A DNA stretch of 64,000 nt from the IMG/VR virus record IMGVR_UViG_3300032668_000011, positions 1 to 64,000 of that record; one strand, written 5' to 3'. This DNA comes from a virus. Both the position numbers and the translations under genes were made by a program. Shown here piece after piece: positions 37,332 through 43,745 of this stretch. The notes below the pieces were generated by a model. That model was not told the DNA's origin. It searched no databases and saw only the letters and a program-made list of their open reading frames with translations. Numbering within the stretch: the stretch's first letter is position 1; each line of letters starts with the position of its first letter.

Positions 37332-37763
37332 AAATGTCAGTTTCTTACTGCGGTACGTCGGTGTTTGTGAGTGACAATTGGGACACAATAGTTTCAAGTT
37401 GTTCAAGATGTGATTCGTTGAACATCCATCAATGTGATCAAGCTCAAGTGAGATTGGTTCTCCATTCCATGTGTCAATTTGACACTTTTCGCATTTGTAT
37501 TCTTTCAGACCTTCTTTGACTAGTCTCTTTGAGAGATGCGCTGTTGGGTATCCTGGGTATTTTCCTTCAAGAATCTCATTGAGAGGTGTTATTGCGCTTG
37601 ATCGATTACGAATTTGTCGATAAAGACCGCAATCTCTCGCAATTCGTTCGAACGTTCGTTGACACACGCCACTTTTCGCAGCAGCTTCACGAAGATTTCT
37701 ACTTGTTTCAAACAGATGAGAAATTTCCTCTCGAGTAAGCGCTGCATTATTTCCCACGTTCAA
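37278..37763 (-). CDS. HNH homing endonuclease with HTH start
   Basis: A 161-residue protein. The N-terminal 50 residues look like a helix-turn-helix. The core has CEKCQI, then LELDHIDG and LKLLCPNCHSQ, the zinc-knuckle HNH layout of phage homing nucleases. The start is not ATG: TTG at 37763 or GTG at 37757. The last 20 residues are read from the 5' half of tRNA-Ser(TGA), so the frame runs into the tRNA on the same strand. Confidence 0.8.
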   Translation of the reverse strand: MNVGNNAALTREEISHLFETSRNLREAAAKSGVCQRTFERIARDCGLYRQIRNRSSAITPLNEILEGKYPGYPTAHLSKRLVKEGLKEYKCEKCQIDTWNGEPISLELDHIDGCSTNHILNNLKLLCPNCHSQTPTYRSKKLTFGRLVERPIASALKAEGP

Positions 37764-37792
37764 TCATATACTATGATGCATGAGATTGCACC

Positions 37793-38011
37793 TCAGGGAA
37801 TTCTGTCGGTTGACCACTGGACAGTGATCGCAACGTTGCCGACAGCATCGGTGTGAGGACGTATCCCAACATGATCGTGATGACAGTGCAATTTTTCTCC
37901 TTTGCACGCATCGGGAGGCGTCCTGTAGACGCTCCCTGTGTCCCACCACATGTTTGCTGTCGCGCAAGATGTGCAAAGCATCATCATGACGATCAGGAAC
38001 CATCTCTTCAT
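37793..38011 (-). CDS. Small putative lipoprotein
   Basis: A 72-residue protein with a basic start and hydrophobic run ending in MMLCTSC, a plausible lipobox with Cys near residue 16. The mature part is short, polar and rich in His and Asp. The ATG follows a CAGG site. It could be an outer-membrane or spanin-like lipoprotein, but no partner inner-membrane spanin is next to it. Confidence 0.55.
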   Translation of the reverse strand: MKRWFLIVMMMLCTSCATANMWWDTGSVYRTPPDACKGEKLHCHHDHVGIRPHTDAVGNVAITVQWSTDRIP

Positions 38012-38023
38012 CCTGATACATAT

Positions 38024-38212
38024 TCACCTCTTTTCCTCCTTGAGGGCATACAGTTCAGGGTGTTTGAGCGTGATGTGATTGACGTAGCAATTCACACAGA
38101 TGATCGCCGGACACAGTTGGCAGACCCACGCTTCGCCACCGAAAGGATTGTCTCGGGAGGGTCGTTCATGCTGCTCAACCTGGCTTGAGCATGATGGACA
38201 TTTCATGTACAT
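38024..38212 (-). CDS. Small two-knuckle zinc protein
   Basis: A 62-residue protein with KCPSCSSQ near the start, then CQLCPAIICVNCY and a His-rich tail, suggesting one or two zinc sites. The ATG at 38212 lies two bases after the tRNA-Ser(GCT) gene. An ATG two codons in (38206) is also possible. Family not recognised. Confidence 0.55.
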   Translation of the reverse strand: MYMKCPSCSSQVEQHERPSRDNPFGGEAWVCQLCPAIICVNCYVNHITLKHPELYALKEEKR

Positions 38213-38214
38213 TG

Positions 38215-38298
38215 CGGAATCGGCAGGACTCGAACCTGCAAGACCTTGCGGCTCACGGGTTTAGCAAACCCGCTGTTTAACCATTCACACACGATTCC
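38215..38298 (-). tRNA. tRNA-Ser(GCT)
   Basis: Acceptor GGAATCG/CGATTCC, discriminator G as expected for Ser, anticodon arm CGGGT-TTGCTAA-ACCCG, long variable arm, T loop TTCGAGT. CCA is not encoded. Confidence 0.9.
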
Positions 38299-38322
38299 AT
38301 GTCCCGTACGTGGGACCGACGT

Positions 38323-38520
38323 TCACCAGCAGCTGAACCCGTTTCCAGGGATACCATTGCAGTAGCAGATCACGCCTGTCGGCCCGGGCGGGATGACGCA
38401 CCGACGCATTCCATTCGTGTCGCAGCAGTATGTCACGGGCTGAGCCTCAACTGGTGAAGATTGAACGCCGATGATTGCGAGTGACATGATGACGAGCAAG
38501 GTAGTGATGATCTTTTTCAT
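38323..38520 (-). CDS. Secreted Cys-rich peptide
   Basis: A 65-residue protein starting MKKIITTLLVIMSLAIIGV with a likely signal peptide cleaved near the Ala-Gln at residue 26. The mature part has seven Cys in the pattern CC...C...C-x-C...C...W at the C-terminus. This looks like small exported Cys-rich proteins of myxobacteria (from memory, not searched). I prefer the ATG at 38520, which opens the signal peptide. A TAATAT box lies eight bases upstream. Confidence 0.6.
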   Translation of the reverse strand: MKKIITTLLVIMSLAIIGVQSSPVEAQPVTYCCDTNGMRRCVIPPGPTGVICYCNGIPGNGFSCW

Positions 38521-38554
38521 GATCAGACATATTACTACGTCAGATGTCACTTGT

Positions 38555-38920
38555 TCAATCAGCCTTTAGACTACCCACGACCCTGTTGATCTCCTGGATA
38601 GAGCACGGTCCGAACGCTGCACAGGTCGGCTCGTCCTCTTCATCGAGAAAAGGGTGCACCTCAACGTCAGCGAGCTGGGCGCGGAAGATTAGGTCCTCCA
38701 ATGCTCCGAGCGATTCAACGCTCATGATGACGGGAGCGAAGGAACCTGACAACCACGTTGCCTCCGCGGGGGTCAACCTGATGTGGACCTCGTCCCCTCG
38801 TTCTGCCTCGTTATTGTCAACAAGGAACATCATTGACGCATGCGCAATCTGAGCGGCCTGCTCGTTCTTGTGCATGTTCAGATCACGTCTTACCACGATG
38901 ACTTGCTTCACGTCGTCCAT
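38555..38920 (-). CDS. Peptidyl-tRNA hydrolase, Pth2 type
   Basis: A 121-residue protein of the archaeal/eukaryotic Pth2 family: VVRRDLNMHKNEQAAQIAHA near the start, matching the family's RxDLxMxxGKxAAQxAHA, and AAFGPCSIQEINRVVGSLK at the end, matching its GPxxxxxIDxVTGxLK. It would hydrolyse peptidyl-tRNA and recycle tRNAs from stalled ribosomes. The length fits (about 115-125). A good ribosome site (GGAGGAAACC) and a TACGAT box lie upstream. It is embedded in the tRNA island. Confidence 0.8.
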   Translation of the reverse strand: MDDVKQVIVVRRDLNMHKNEQAAQIAHASMMFLVDNNEAERGDEVHIRLTPAEATWLSGSFAPVIMSVESLGALEDLIFRAQLADVEVHPFLDEEDEPTCAAFGPCSIQEINRVVGSLKAD

Positions 38921-38980
38921 GGTTTCCTCCGCTTTTCAAAGATCGTACTACGACACCGGCATCCGAGGATGTTGATGTTG

Positions 38981-39052
38981 TGATCCCAGTCGGGTTCGAA
39001 CCGACGTCCTCCACCGTGTCAGGGTGGCGCGCTACCGCTGTGCCATGGGATC
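38981..39052 (-). tRNA. tRNA-Val(GAC)
   Basis: Acceptor GATCCCA/TGGGATC, discriminator A, anticodon arm CCACC-CTGACAC-GGTGG, T arm GTCGG-TTCGAAC-CCGAC. CCA is not encoded. Confidence 0.9.
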
Positions 39053-39115
39053 GTAAAGGAGCATGCGAGTGCATGGTGCCTGCTCCTCTAAGTAGGAAGT
39101 TCGTCCGTCAGTGCG

Positions 39116-39454
39116 TCACTTTCCCGGACGTTTCTGCTGAGAACGCTCTCGGCGCTCCTTCGCGCGCATTCGCTTCTCGGGCTCAGCAGACGCGACGGGC
39201 GCGGTCGGTGCTCCTACAGCCTCGACCACCTTCTTCGCGTCCTCAATCTTCGCAAGGATGCGAGCTCGCTGCTTCGCAGCACCGACGCCCTTTCCCAATC
39301 GAGAATCGAGCGCATCCAGCTGTGCCTGAGGCGACAAGCCCGTCCAGTGCTTCAGACGCTCGGTGCCCTCTTCCTGCTGGATCTTCCTGTGGTCGGGTCG
39401 GGGTCCACCACCTGTGAACCTGCGATCAGTGTTCGTCCTCTTTGCTTGTCCCAT
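39116..39454 (-). CDS. Hypothetical basic protein
   Basis: A 112-residue protein, strongly basic at both ends with a helical, Ala/Lys/Glu-rich middle. I choose ATG 39454 because AGGTGAAG lies just upstream; the ATG at 39502 has no such site. The basic tails suggest nucleic-acid binding, but no family is recognised. It lies between tRNA-Val(GAC) and the Arg tRNA cluster. Confidence 0.6.
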   Translation of the reverse strand: MGQAKRTNTDRRFTGGGPRPDHRKIQQEEGTERLKHWTGLSPQAQLDALDSRLGKGVGAAKQRARILAKIEDAKKVVEAVGAPTAPVASAEPEKRMRAKERRERSQQKRPGK

Positions 39455-39509
39455 CGTCTTCACCTGGTCCTTTCGTTCCATCAGACACACGGTGACCATC
39501 ACCGTGCAG

Positions 39510-39584
39510 CACCCTCGGCAGGATTCGAACCTGCGTTACTACAGCTTAGAAGGCTGCGGCCTAATCCGTTCGAGCCACGAGGGC
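39510..39584 (-). tRNA. tRNA-Arg(TCT)
   Basis: Acceptor GCCCTCG/CGAGGGT (G-U at the first pair), discriminator G, anticodon arm GCAGC-CTTCTAA-GCTGT, T loop TTCGAAT. First of three adjacent Arg tRNAs. Confidence 0.88.
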
Positions 39585-39588
39585 ATTG

Positions 39589-39662
39589 TCTTCACGGCAG
39601 GATTCGAACCCGCGACCTCTCGCTTCGGAGGCGAGTGTTCTGTTCCGCTGAACTACATGAAG
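39589..39662 (-). tRNA. tRNA-Arg(CCG)
   Basis: Acceptor CTTCATG/CGTGAAG, discriminator A, anticodon arm CTCGC-CTCCGAA-GCGAG, T loop TTCGAAT. Four bases separate it from each neighbouring Arg tRNA. Confidence 0.9.
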
Positions 39663-39666
39663 ATTG

Positions 39667-39741
39667 TCTCCTCGGAGGGATTCGAACCCCCGACACCCGG
39701 TTTAGGAAACCGGAGTTCTATCCTGGCTGAACTACGAGGAG
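39667..39741 (-). tRNA. tRNA-Arg(CCT)
   Basis: Acceptor CTCCTCG/CGAGGAG, discriminator A, anticodon arm CCGGT-TTCCTAA-ACCGG, T arm GGGGG-TTCGAAT-CCCTC. Third Arg tRNA of the cluster. Confidence 0.9.
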
Positions 39742-39834
39742 ATGAGAAAGCACTTTCACCTGCCGCCGATCCCTACGTGAGACAGCTCACGATCCGTGAA
39801 CGGGACAAATTATGCTGCGGTTACTCATGCTATG

Positions 39835-39917
39835 TGCCAACGGAGGGAGTTGCACCCTCACGCTCTTTCGAACGGCGGATTCTGAGTCCGCTGTGACTGC
39901 TGTTCCACCACGTTGGC
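39835..39917 (-). tRNA. tRNA-Leu(CAG), variant T loop
   Basis: Acceptor GCCAACG/CGTTGGC, anticodon arm GCGGA-CTCAGAA-TCCGC, long variable arm. The T loop reads TGCAACT, so position 55 is G instead of U, and the D loop has CAG in place of the usual GG. Confidence 0.85.
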
Positions 39918-39918
39918 A

Positions 39919-40299
39919 TTACGTGACCTTCTTGACCCTGCTGACCCACCACCTTCGAGCGAACCTTGAGACGAGATACGCTTCCGCGAGCCGCTTCGAT
40001 CGCCACACCCTCTGTGCAAGAGCGCTGGGTGAGTACGATGACGTGACAGTGTATCCTTTCCTGAGACCGTATGCGATCGCTTCAGAATACAAGGCGAGTC
40101 CCAATCCTTTTCCTCTGTGCCCCTGATCGAGGTTTGAGTGCGTCTCGTACACCCTGACGGGATGACCCGCACAGTTTGCTGATGCTTCGACTACATTGAC
40201 ACTTCCGATCTCCTTGCCGTTGAACTTTAGCTTCACGGTGTAGTCAGTGAAGTTTTCCTTAGGAGTGACGCTGATTGCGTATCCGGCCGGCAGCTGCAT
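39919..40299 (-). CDS. GNAT-like acetyltransferase
   Basis: A 126-residue protein. The segment HSNLDQGHRGKGLGLALYSEAI (near residues 60-81) matches the acetyl-CoA loop of GNAT enzymes (R/Q-x-x-G-x-G/A). The substrate is unknown. I choose ATG 40299 because TGG-TATGTT lies exactly six bases before it; a GTG at 40335 is the alternative. The stop is one base before the tRNA-Leu(CAG) gene. Confidence 0.7.
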   Translation of the reverse strand: MQLPAGYAISVTPKENFTDYTVKLKFNGKEIGSVNVVEASANCAGHPVRVYETHSNLDQGHRGKGLGLALYSEAIAYGLRKGYTVTSSYSPSALAQRVWRSKRLAEAYLVSRFARRWWVSRVKKVT

Positions 40300-40305
40300 G
40301 AGACC

Positions 40306-40314
40306 AACATACCA
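40306..40314 (-). promoter_or_regulatory. Extended -10 promoter, leaderless start at 40299
   Basis: TGG then TATGTT on the - strand, six bases before the ATG of the GNAT-like gene. Confidence 0.5.
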
Positions 40315-40321
40315 CGTCGGT

Positions 40322-40807
40322 CTACGGATTTGCACTCTCTTCTTCGCTCCGACATTCCTCCCTAATTTCCATTAGAAGTCGCCCGAGCCAGTTCTGACCT
40401 ACACCTTTGTAAACGCCCCAGAACTTGTCACCCCACGTGTTACCCTCGACCAACGGGATATCTTCTGTCGCAAGTAACATTGACCTAAGAAGGGGGTTCT
40501 TGAATTTTTCCTGCAGCAGATTCCGCATCACTGTCACCTTCTGTAGGTCCCAGTCAGTGGGTAGCTTGACAGAGTAACCGAGCTTTTTTGCAATGCCCGG
40601 TGACGCTGCTTCGCGGATCATCTTCTTCGTCACCGGGTCGGATGACTTCGCCGCCTGGTACGCATGCTCCACTGTTGGGTAACGATCACCGTCGACCCAA
40701 ATTGATGCTGCGTAGAAATTGCTCAAGAACCCAAACTCACCTCTGAAGTGATCGATTTCTACGGGTTTCTCTGACGGAAGCTGCGGTTGGCGTGTTTCGT
40801 CGCTCAT
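40322..40807 (-). CDS. NADAR-family protein (YbiA-like)
   Basis: A 161-residue protein with the family signatures FRGEFGFLSNFY (near residue 22), TVEHAYQAAKS (near 50) and GVGQNWLGRLLMEIRE (near 140). NADAR proteins cleave N-glycosidic bonds in riboflavin-pathway intermediates or remove ADP-ribose from guanine. In a phage the second role, against ADP-ribosylating defence toxins, is attractive but inferred. Its ATG overlaps the stop of the upstream gene (ATGA), so the two are coupled. Confidence 0.85.
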   Translation of the reverse strand: MSDETRQPQLPSEKPVEIDHFRGEFGFLSNFYAASIWVDGDRYPTVEHAYQAAKSSDPVTKKMIREAASPGIAKKLGYSVKLPTDWDLQKVTVMRNLLQEKFKNPLLRSMLLATEDIPLVEGNTWGDKFWGVYKGVGQNWLGRLLMEIREECRSEEESANP

Positions 40808-41343
40808 CTGCTTCTTGTGACCTCTTCGCAAACGCTGACGTCATCTTCTTCATCGAGTTCCGTCGCCATGAGCGCCTGGATCCTCGAACCGTCGCCCCAA
40901 TGGATCTTGGCAACGTTGTCAGTCGCGTTGTGACAGTGACCGTGTGTGTAAGCAGTCAGAAGGTTGCTGTTCTTCATGCCTGCCTTCTGGCAGGCGGCAA
41001 TGCTTTCGTCGAGATGGTGCAATGCGACGGCGGCTTGCTTCGAGACGTCAGGTGAACACAAAGCTGCTTTTTCTTGATCGTTGAACGGGTGGACCTGGAA
41101 TGCGCCGAGTGCCTCGCCATGATCGCCTCTGACCTTGCATGAAACTACATCATCACGCCACCCACCGGTTTCCCATCGAGCGATCTTGATCAAGGTCTCG
41201 ACCTTCTGAGGATCTGTCGTCGTTTGCACGATCGCATCGACGACATTTGTCATCGTGTGAAAATCGTAAGGACCCCAGTTAGAATTCCACGTGCTGTCTG
41301 TCAGGTTCATTGCGAAGATGAGGGCTGCCGTGGCTAGATTCAT
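40804..41343 (-). CDS. Lytic transglycosylase-like protein
   Basis: A 179-residue protein with IARWETGGWR (near residue 55; Glu is the probable catalytic acid) followed by GEALGAFQVHPF (near 78), the usual order of SLT/lysozyme-like transglycosylases (E-S/T, then G-x-x-Q-x). The ATG at 41343 gives a short hydrophobic start that may be a weak signal. It could be an endolysin or an exolysin. It is coupled to the NADAR gene by ATGA. Confidence 0.65.
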   Translation of the reverse strand: MNLATAALIFAMNLTDSTWNSNWGPYDFHTMTNVVDAIVQTTTDPQKVETLIKIARWETGGWRDDVVSCKVRGDHGEALGAFQVHPFNDQEKAALCSPDVSKQAAVALHHLDESIAACQKAGMKNSNLLTAYTHGHCHNATDNVAKIHWGDGSRIQALMATELDEEDDVSVCEEVTRSR

Positions 41344-41448
41344 TCTTGTGTAGACTCCATGATGCCGGCGAGATAGGTGCCGACACCCCGTCATTATACT
41401 TCACCTGTAAAAAATGTTTCACTGCCATGTGTTCATGATGAATAATTG

Positions 41449-41522
41449 TCTCCTCGGTGGGATTCGAACCCACGACCTCCGGCTTCGCAGACCGGTGCTC
41501 TAATCCGCTGAGCTACGGGGAG
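41449..41522 (-). tRNA. tRNA-Arg(GCG)
   Basis: Acceptor CTCCCCG/CGAGGAG with one mismatch, discriminator A, anticodon arm CCGGT-CTGCGAA-GCCGG, T arm GTGGG-TTCGAAT-CCCAC. GCG is an unusual Arg anticodon in bacteria, which normally use ACG. Confidence 0.85.
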
Positions 41523-41991
41523 ATGATGTTATGAGCCTCCACGGGATATTCGCCTTGACGACGCGGTCTAGCATGTCTGCTGTTCCGCGACTGTCCTGGA
41601 CGTTATTGTGAAATGCTACGCAAACATCGATGGGCTCTTCTGCCTTGTGTTCTTTGTCAAGCATCTGCTGGTTTCTGATGGGACCCGCAGCGTTCTTGAA
41701 CTGAATCCAATCAGCAGGATACGCTCTGACCTCAAAGTCCAACGCTTCTGCAACTGCAGCACAGATGATGTCCGCACCCTTGCATGCACCGTGAACTAGG
41801 ATTGTGCCGGGCCTGTAGCCCTTCAGAACCTCAACGACTGAGGTGATGTCTGACCACTCCCTGTCACCGGTGACGAGAATTTTCTTGATGATCGTCTCGG
41901 AAGGTATGGTTCGACGCTCCTCATCGTCACGACGCTCGTGATAACGACGTTCGACTTTCTCACGACGAATTTTGCCTGTTCTTTGTTTCAT
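41500..41991 (-). CDS. SLOG-family protein (DUF2493)
   Basis: A 163-residue protein with ILVTGDREWSD (near residue 37) and VHGACKGADIICAAVAEAL (near 65), the nucleotide-binding signature of the DUF2493/YspA branch of the SLOG fold. Such proteins are thought to bind NAD-like or nucleotide ligands. The ATG at 41991 uses the last A of the CCA of tRNA-Arg(ACG), with the tRNA acceptor-stem GGGAG at ribosome-site distance. The last codons run 23 bases into tRNA-Arg(GCG). Confidence 0.8.
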   Translation of the reverse strand: MKQRTGKIRREKVERRYHERRDDEERRTIPSETIIKKILVTGDREWSDITSVVEVLKGYRPGTILVHGACKGADIICAAVAEALDFEVRAYPADWIQFKNAAGPIRNQQMLDKEHKAEEPIDVCVAFHNNVQDSRGTADMLDRVVKANIPWRLITSSPRSSAD

Positions 41992-42068
41992 GGTCTCCCT
42001 GGAGGGATTCGAACCCCCGACCTTCACGTTCGTAGCGTGCTGCTCTGTCCGGGCTGAGCTACAAGGAG
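41991..42068 (-). tRNA. tRNA-Arg(ACG)
   Basis: Acceptor CTCCTTG/CAGGGAG, discriminator A and encoded CCA, anticodon loop CTACGAA on stem CACG/CGTG, T arm GGGGG-TTCGAAT-CCCTC. Its CCA shares one base with the start codon of the SLOG gene. Confidence 0.88.
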
Positions 42069-42075
42069 ATGATTT

Positions 42076-42282
42076 TCAACGAATGTCGAGTTCAGAAAGT
42101 TTGACACAACTAACGTCGCCGTCGGAGTGGTACCACCCGTCTTCTGACCATTCAACGATGACGTATTCTGGGCCTTTCTTCGAAAGGGCGATGATCGTGC
42201 AACCACCGACCTGTTTAGGTCCACAGCACAAATCACGTAGGAATGCATGTTGACCGATGAGCGTCTTTTTCTTGCCTAACAT
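42076..42282 (-). CDS. Hypothetical small protein
   Basis: A 68-residue protein with Cys-Cys near residue 19 and a beta-rich C-terminal half (EYVIVEWSEDGWYHSDGD) that reads like a small SH3-like or Tudor-like barrel. No family recognised. The start at 42282 is supported by a TACGAT box six bases upstream. The stop lies 7 bases before the tRNA-Arg(ACG) gene. Confidence 0.6.
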   Translation of the reverse strand: MLGKKKTLIGQHAFLRDLCCGPKQVGGCTIIALSKKGPEYVIVEWSEDGWYHSDGDVSCVKLSELDIR

Positions 42283-42288
42283 GTGACG

Positions 42289-42297
42289 ATCGTACAT
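42289..42297 (-). promoter_or_regulatory. -10-like box, leaderless start at 42282
   Basis: ATG then TACGAT on the - strand, six bases before the ATG of the small gene. Confidence 0.4.
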
Positions 42298-42325
42298 CAT
42301 CAGACAGATGAATTACACTCTTGCG

Positions 42326-42366
42326 TCCTGGTGATGGGATTCGGACCCACTACCATTTACGTGACA
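42326..42366 (-). pseudogene. tRNA 3' fragment
   Basis: A T arm (GTGGG-TCCGAAT-CCCAT) followed by a possible 3' acceptor strand CACCAGG is present, but no anticodon arm, D arm or matching 5' strand exists. The + strand HNH gene starts 20 bases beyond it. Confidence 0.55.
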
Positions 42367-42386
42367 CGTGTTGTATATTCGTATAC

Positions 42387-42947
42387 ATGAACACTTGCCT
42401 AGAATGTCACACAGATACGTATAACGCTATGTTTTGTTCACGAAAATGTGCGGTTACGTTCAATAATCGTGGTGTTCAACACAACAAGGTCAAACCAAGA
42501 AATTGCGCAAAGTGCGGTGACGTTTATTTCAACGTTTGCGGTCGACGTTCTCGCCTCTGCGTGAAATGCAGAGAAGAATTTGATAACAGAAGCGATGAGA
42601 TTGACAATCGAACGTTGCGTTTCTATTGGGATAAGACAGGGCAAATAAGCTCTCCTGCAACGTTTCACGAGGTACGACATCACGCCAACAGGCGAAACAA
42701 ACACCGTCTTCAAGCATGTCAACGATGTGGTTATTCAAAACACATCGAGTATGCACACATCAAACCCATAATCAGCTTTGATCTTGATACACCGATCAAG
42801 ATCGTCAACGCTGAATCGAACATTCTGCTCTTGTGTCCAAATTGTCATTGGGAATTTGATAATGGACATCTAAAACTTGTGCCGGGAATGGGACTCGAAC
42901 CCACGCATGTCACTGCTTATGAAACAGCCGCTCTGCCTCTGAGCTAA
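42387..42947 (+). CDS. HNH homing endonuclease with zinc knuckles
   Basis: About 186 residues. Three Cys pairs lie in the first 75 residues (CLECH, CAKCG, CVKCRE). The HNH core is CQRCGYSKHIEYAHIKPI followed by NILLLCPNCHWEFDNGH. It is on the opposite strand to nearly all neighbours. The last 20 or so residues are the antisense of tRNA-Met(CAT), so the original end may have been earlier. It lies between a tRNA fragment and an intact tRNA. Confidence 0.75.
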   Translation: MNTCLECHTDTYNAMFCSRKCAVTFNNRGVQHNKVKPRNCAKCGDVYFNVCGRRSRLCVKCREEFDNRSDEIDNRTLRFYWDKTGQISSPATFHEVRHHANRRNKHRLQACQRCGYSKHIEYAHIKPIISFDLDTPIKIVNAESNILLLCPNCHWEFDNGHLKLVPGMGLEPTHVTAYETAALPLS

Positions 42948-42953
42948 CCCGGC
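42880..42953 (-). tRNA. tRNA-Met(CAT)
   Basis: Acceptor GCCGGGT/TCCCGGC with one mismatch at the last pair, discriminator A, anticodon arm GCTGT-TTCATAA-GCAGT, T arm GTGGG-TTCGAGT-CCCAT. The first acceptor pair is normal, so elongator Met or Ile(lysidine) is likelier than initiator. Confidence 0.87.
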
Positions 42954-43060
42954 ATGATGGGACGTAACCACCACGCCCCCACCACATTCTCGCTTTCACC
43001 TTCAACGTTGGTGTACGTTTTCCGCATATTCAATTTGCGAATCAGACGGTTACTCGCTCG

Positions 43061-43143
43061 TACACCCAGAGGGACTCGAACCCCCACGCCCTTTCGGGCA
43101 CTGCAGCCTAAGTGCAGCACGTCTACCATTCCGCCATGAGTGC
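43061..43143 (-). tRNA. tRNA-Leu(TAG)
   Basis: Acceptor GCACTCA/TGGGTGT, discriminator A, anticodon arm CTGCA-CTTAGGC-TGCAG, variable arm GCCC/GGGC, T loop TTCGAGT. Codon read is CUA. Confidence 0.88.
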
Positions 43144-43146
43144 ATG

Positions 43147-43232
43147 CAGGGGATTCTATGAACCCCTGTCAATGACGCGATCATCCGTTGTCATTAACTA
43201 GCGACGATCATTGTCGATGATGACGATCGTCG
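43147..43232 (-). other. Two hairpins between tRNA-Arg(TCG) and tRNA-Leu(TAG)
   Basis: CAGGGG-TTC/GAA-CCCCTG (43147-43168, one bulged A) and CGACGATC/GATCGTCG (43202-43232). They may be processing or termination signals in the tRNA transcript. Confidence 0.5.
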
Positions 43233-43238
43233 TTATTG

Positions 43239-43311
43239 TGCCCCCGGAAGGAATTGCACCTTCGACATCCGGTTTCGAAGACCGGCGTTCTTTCTGCTGA
43301 ACTACGGGGGC
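43239..43311 (-). tRNA. tRNA-Arg(TCG), variant T loop
   Basis: Acceptor GCCCCCG/CGGGGGC, discriminator A, anticodon arm CCGGT-CTTCGAA-ACCGG. The T loop is TGCAATT (G55) and the D loop AGCAGAAA has A at position 18. It lies 2 bases downstream of the RNase P RNA. Confidence 0.87.
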
Positions 43312-43313
43312 GT

Positions 43314-43660
43314 GGGTGGTACGTAAGCGGGATTTTGTCTAGGATGATCATTCCTCTGTGATGTGTGTCACCACACATCTATAGCAACAACCCGCATGCT
43401 CGGGCGAACAGCCCTCAAACGCACACTGTTTGTCTTGCTCCGGGAGGGACCCCTTACCGTCTGCATTGCTGCATTCGTGGTGGGCTCTTACTCCACCGTT
43501 TCACCATCACCTGATCCTCTTTTGTGAGGCCATCGGCTGTCTTTTCTCTGTTGAGTCTTCCGTCACCTTGCGATGCCCAGTCGTTAGCTGGTTCCCTGTT
43601 CTATGGAGTCCCGACTTTCCTCTGCGCGTATAGTACGCAGCGATCATCTTTCTCCACCCC
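43314..43660 (-). ncRNA. rnpB: RNase P RNA
   Basis: Read on the - strand, this stretch carries the conserved bacterial RNase P RNA blocks in order: AGAGGAAAGTCGGGACTCC, a CAGCTAACGACTGGG hairpin, GGTGGAGTAAGAGCCCACC, GGAGCAAGACAAAC, GCGGGTTGTTGCTA, GAGGAATGATCATCC and ACAAAATCCCGCTTA. P1 can form from GGGTGG (5') and CCACCC (3'), and P2 from GATGATC and GATCATC. The length (about 347) and order fit type A. The signature ACAGAA reads ACAAAA here. It lies 2 bases from tRNA-Leu(CAA) and 2 bases from tRNA-Arg(TCG), so one transcript probably carries all three. It would cleave tRNA 5' leaders, with host RnpA as likely protein partner. Confidence 0.92.
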
Positions 43661-43662
43661 TG

Positions 43663-43745
43663 TGCCATCGGAGGGAATTGCACCCTCACACCCTCGCGGG
43701 CGCCGGAGTTTGAAACCGGTGTGTCTGCTGTTTCACCACGATGGC
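43663..43745 (-). tRNA. tRNA-Leu(CAA), variant T loop
   Basis: Acceptor GCCATCG/CGATGGC, discriminator A, anticodon loop TTCAAAC on stem CCGG/CCGG with a T-T mismatch below the loop, long variable arm. The T loop is TGCAATT and the D arm matches that of tRNA-Leu(CAG). Confidence 0.83.

Noticed and set aside
42326-42953. tRNA interrupted by a group I intron carrying the HNH gene
   Set aside because: The left piece has no matching 5' half and the right tRNA is complete with a different acceptor stem. No intron core was seen.
42944-43129. Small frame between tRNA-Met and tRNA-Leu(TAG)
   Set aside because: Most of it is translated tRNA sequence. The 27-codon remainder has no ribosome site or -10 box and overlaps tRNA-Met.
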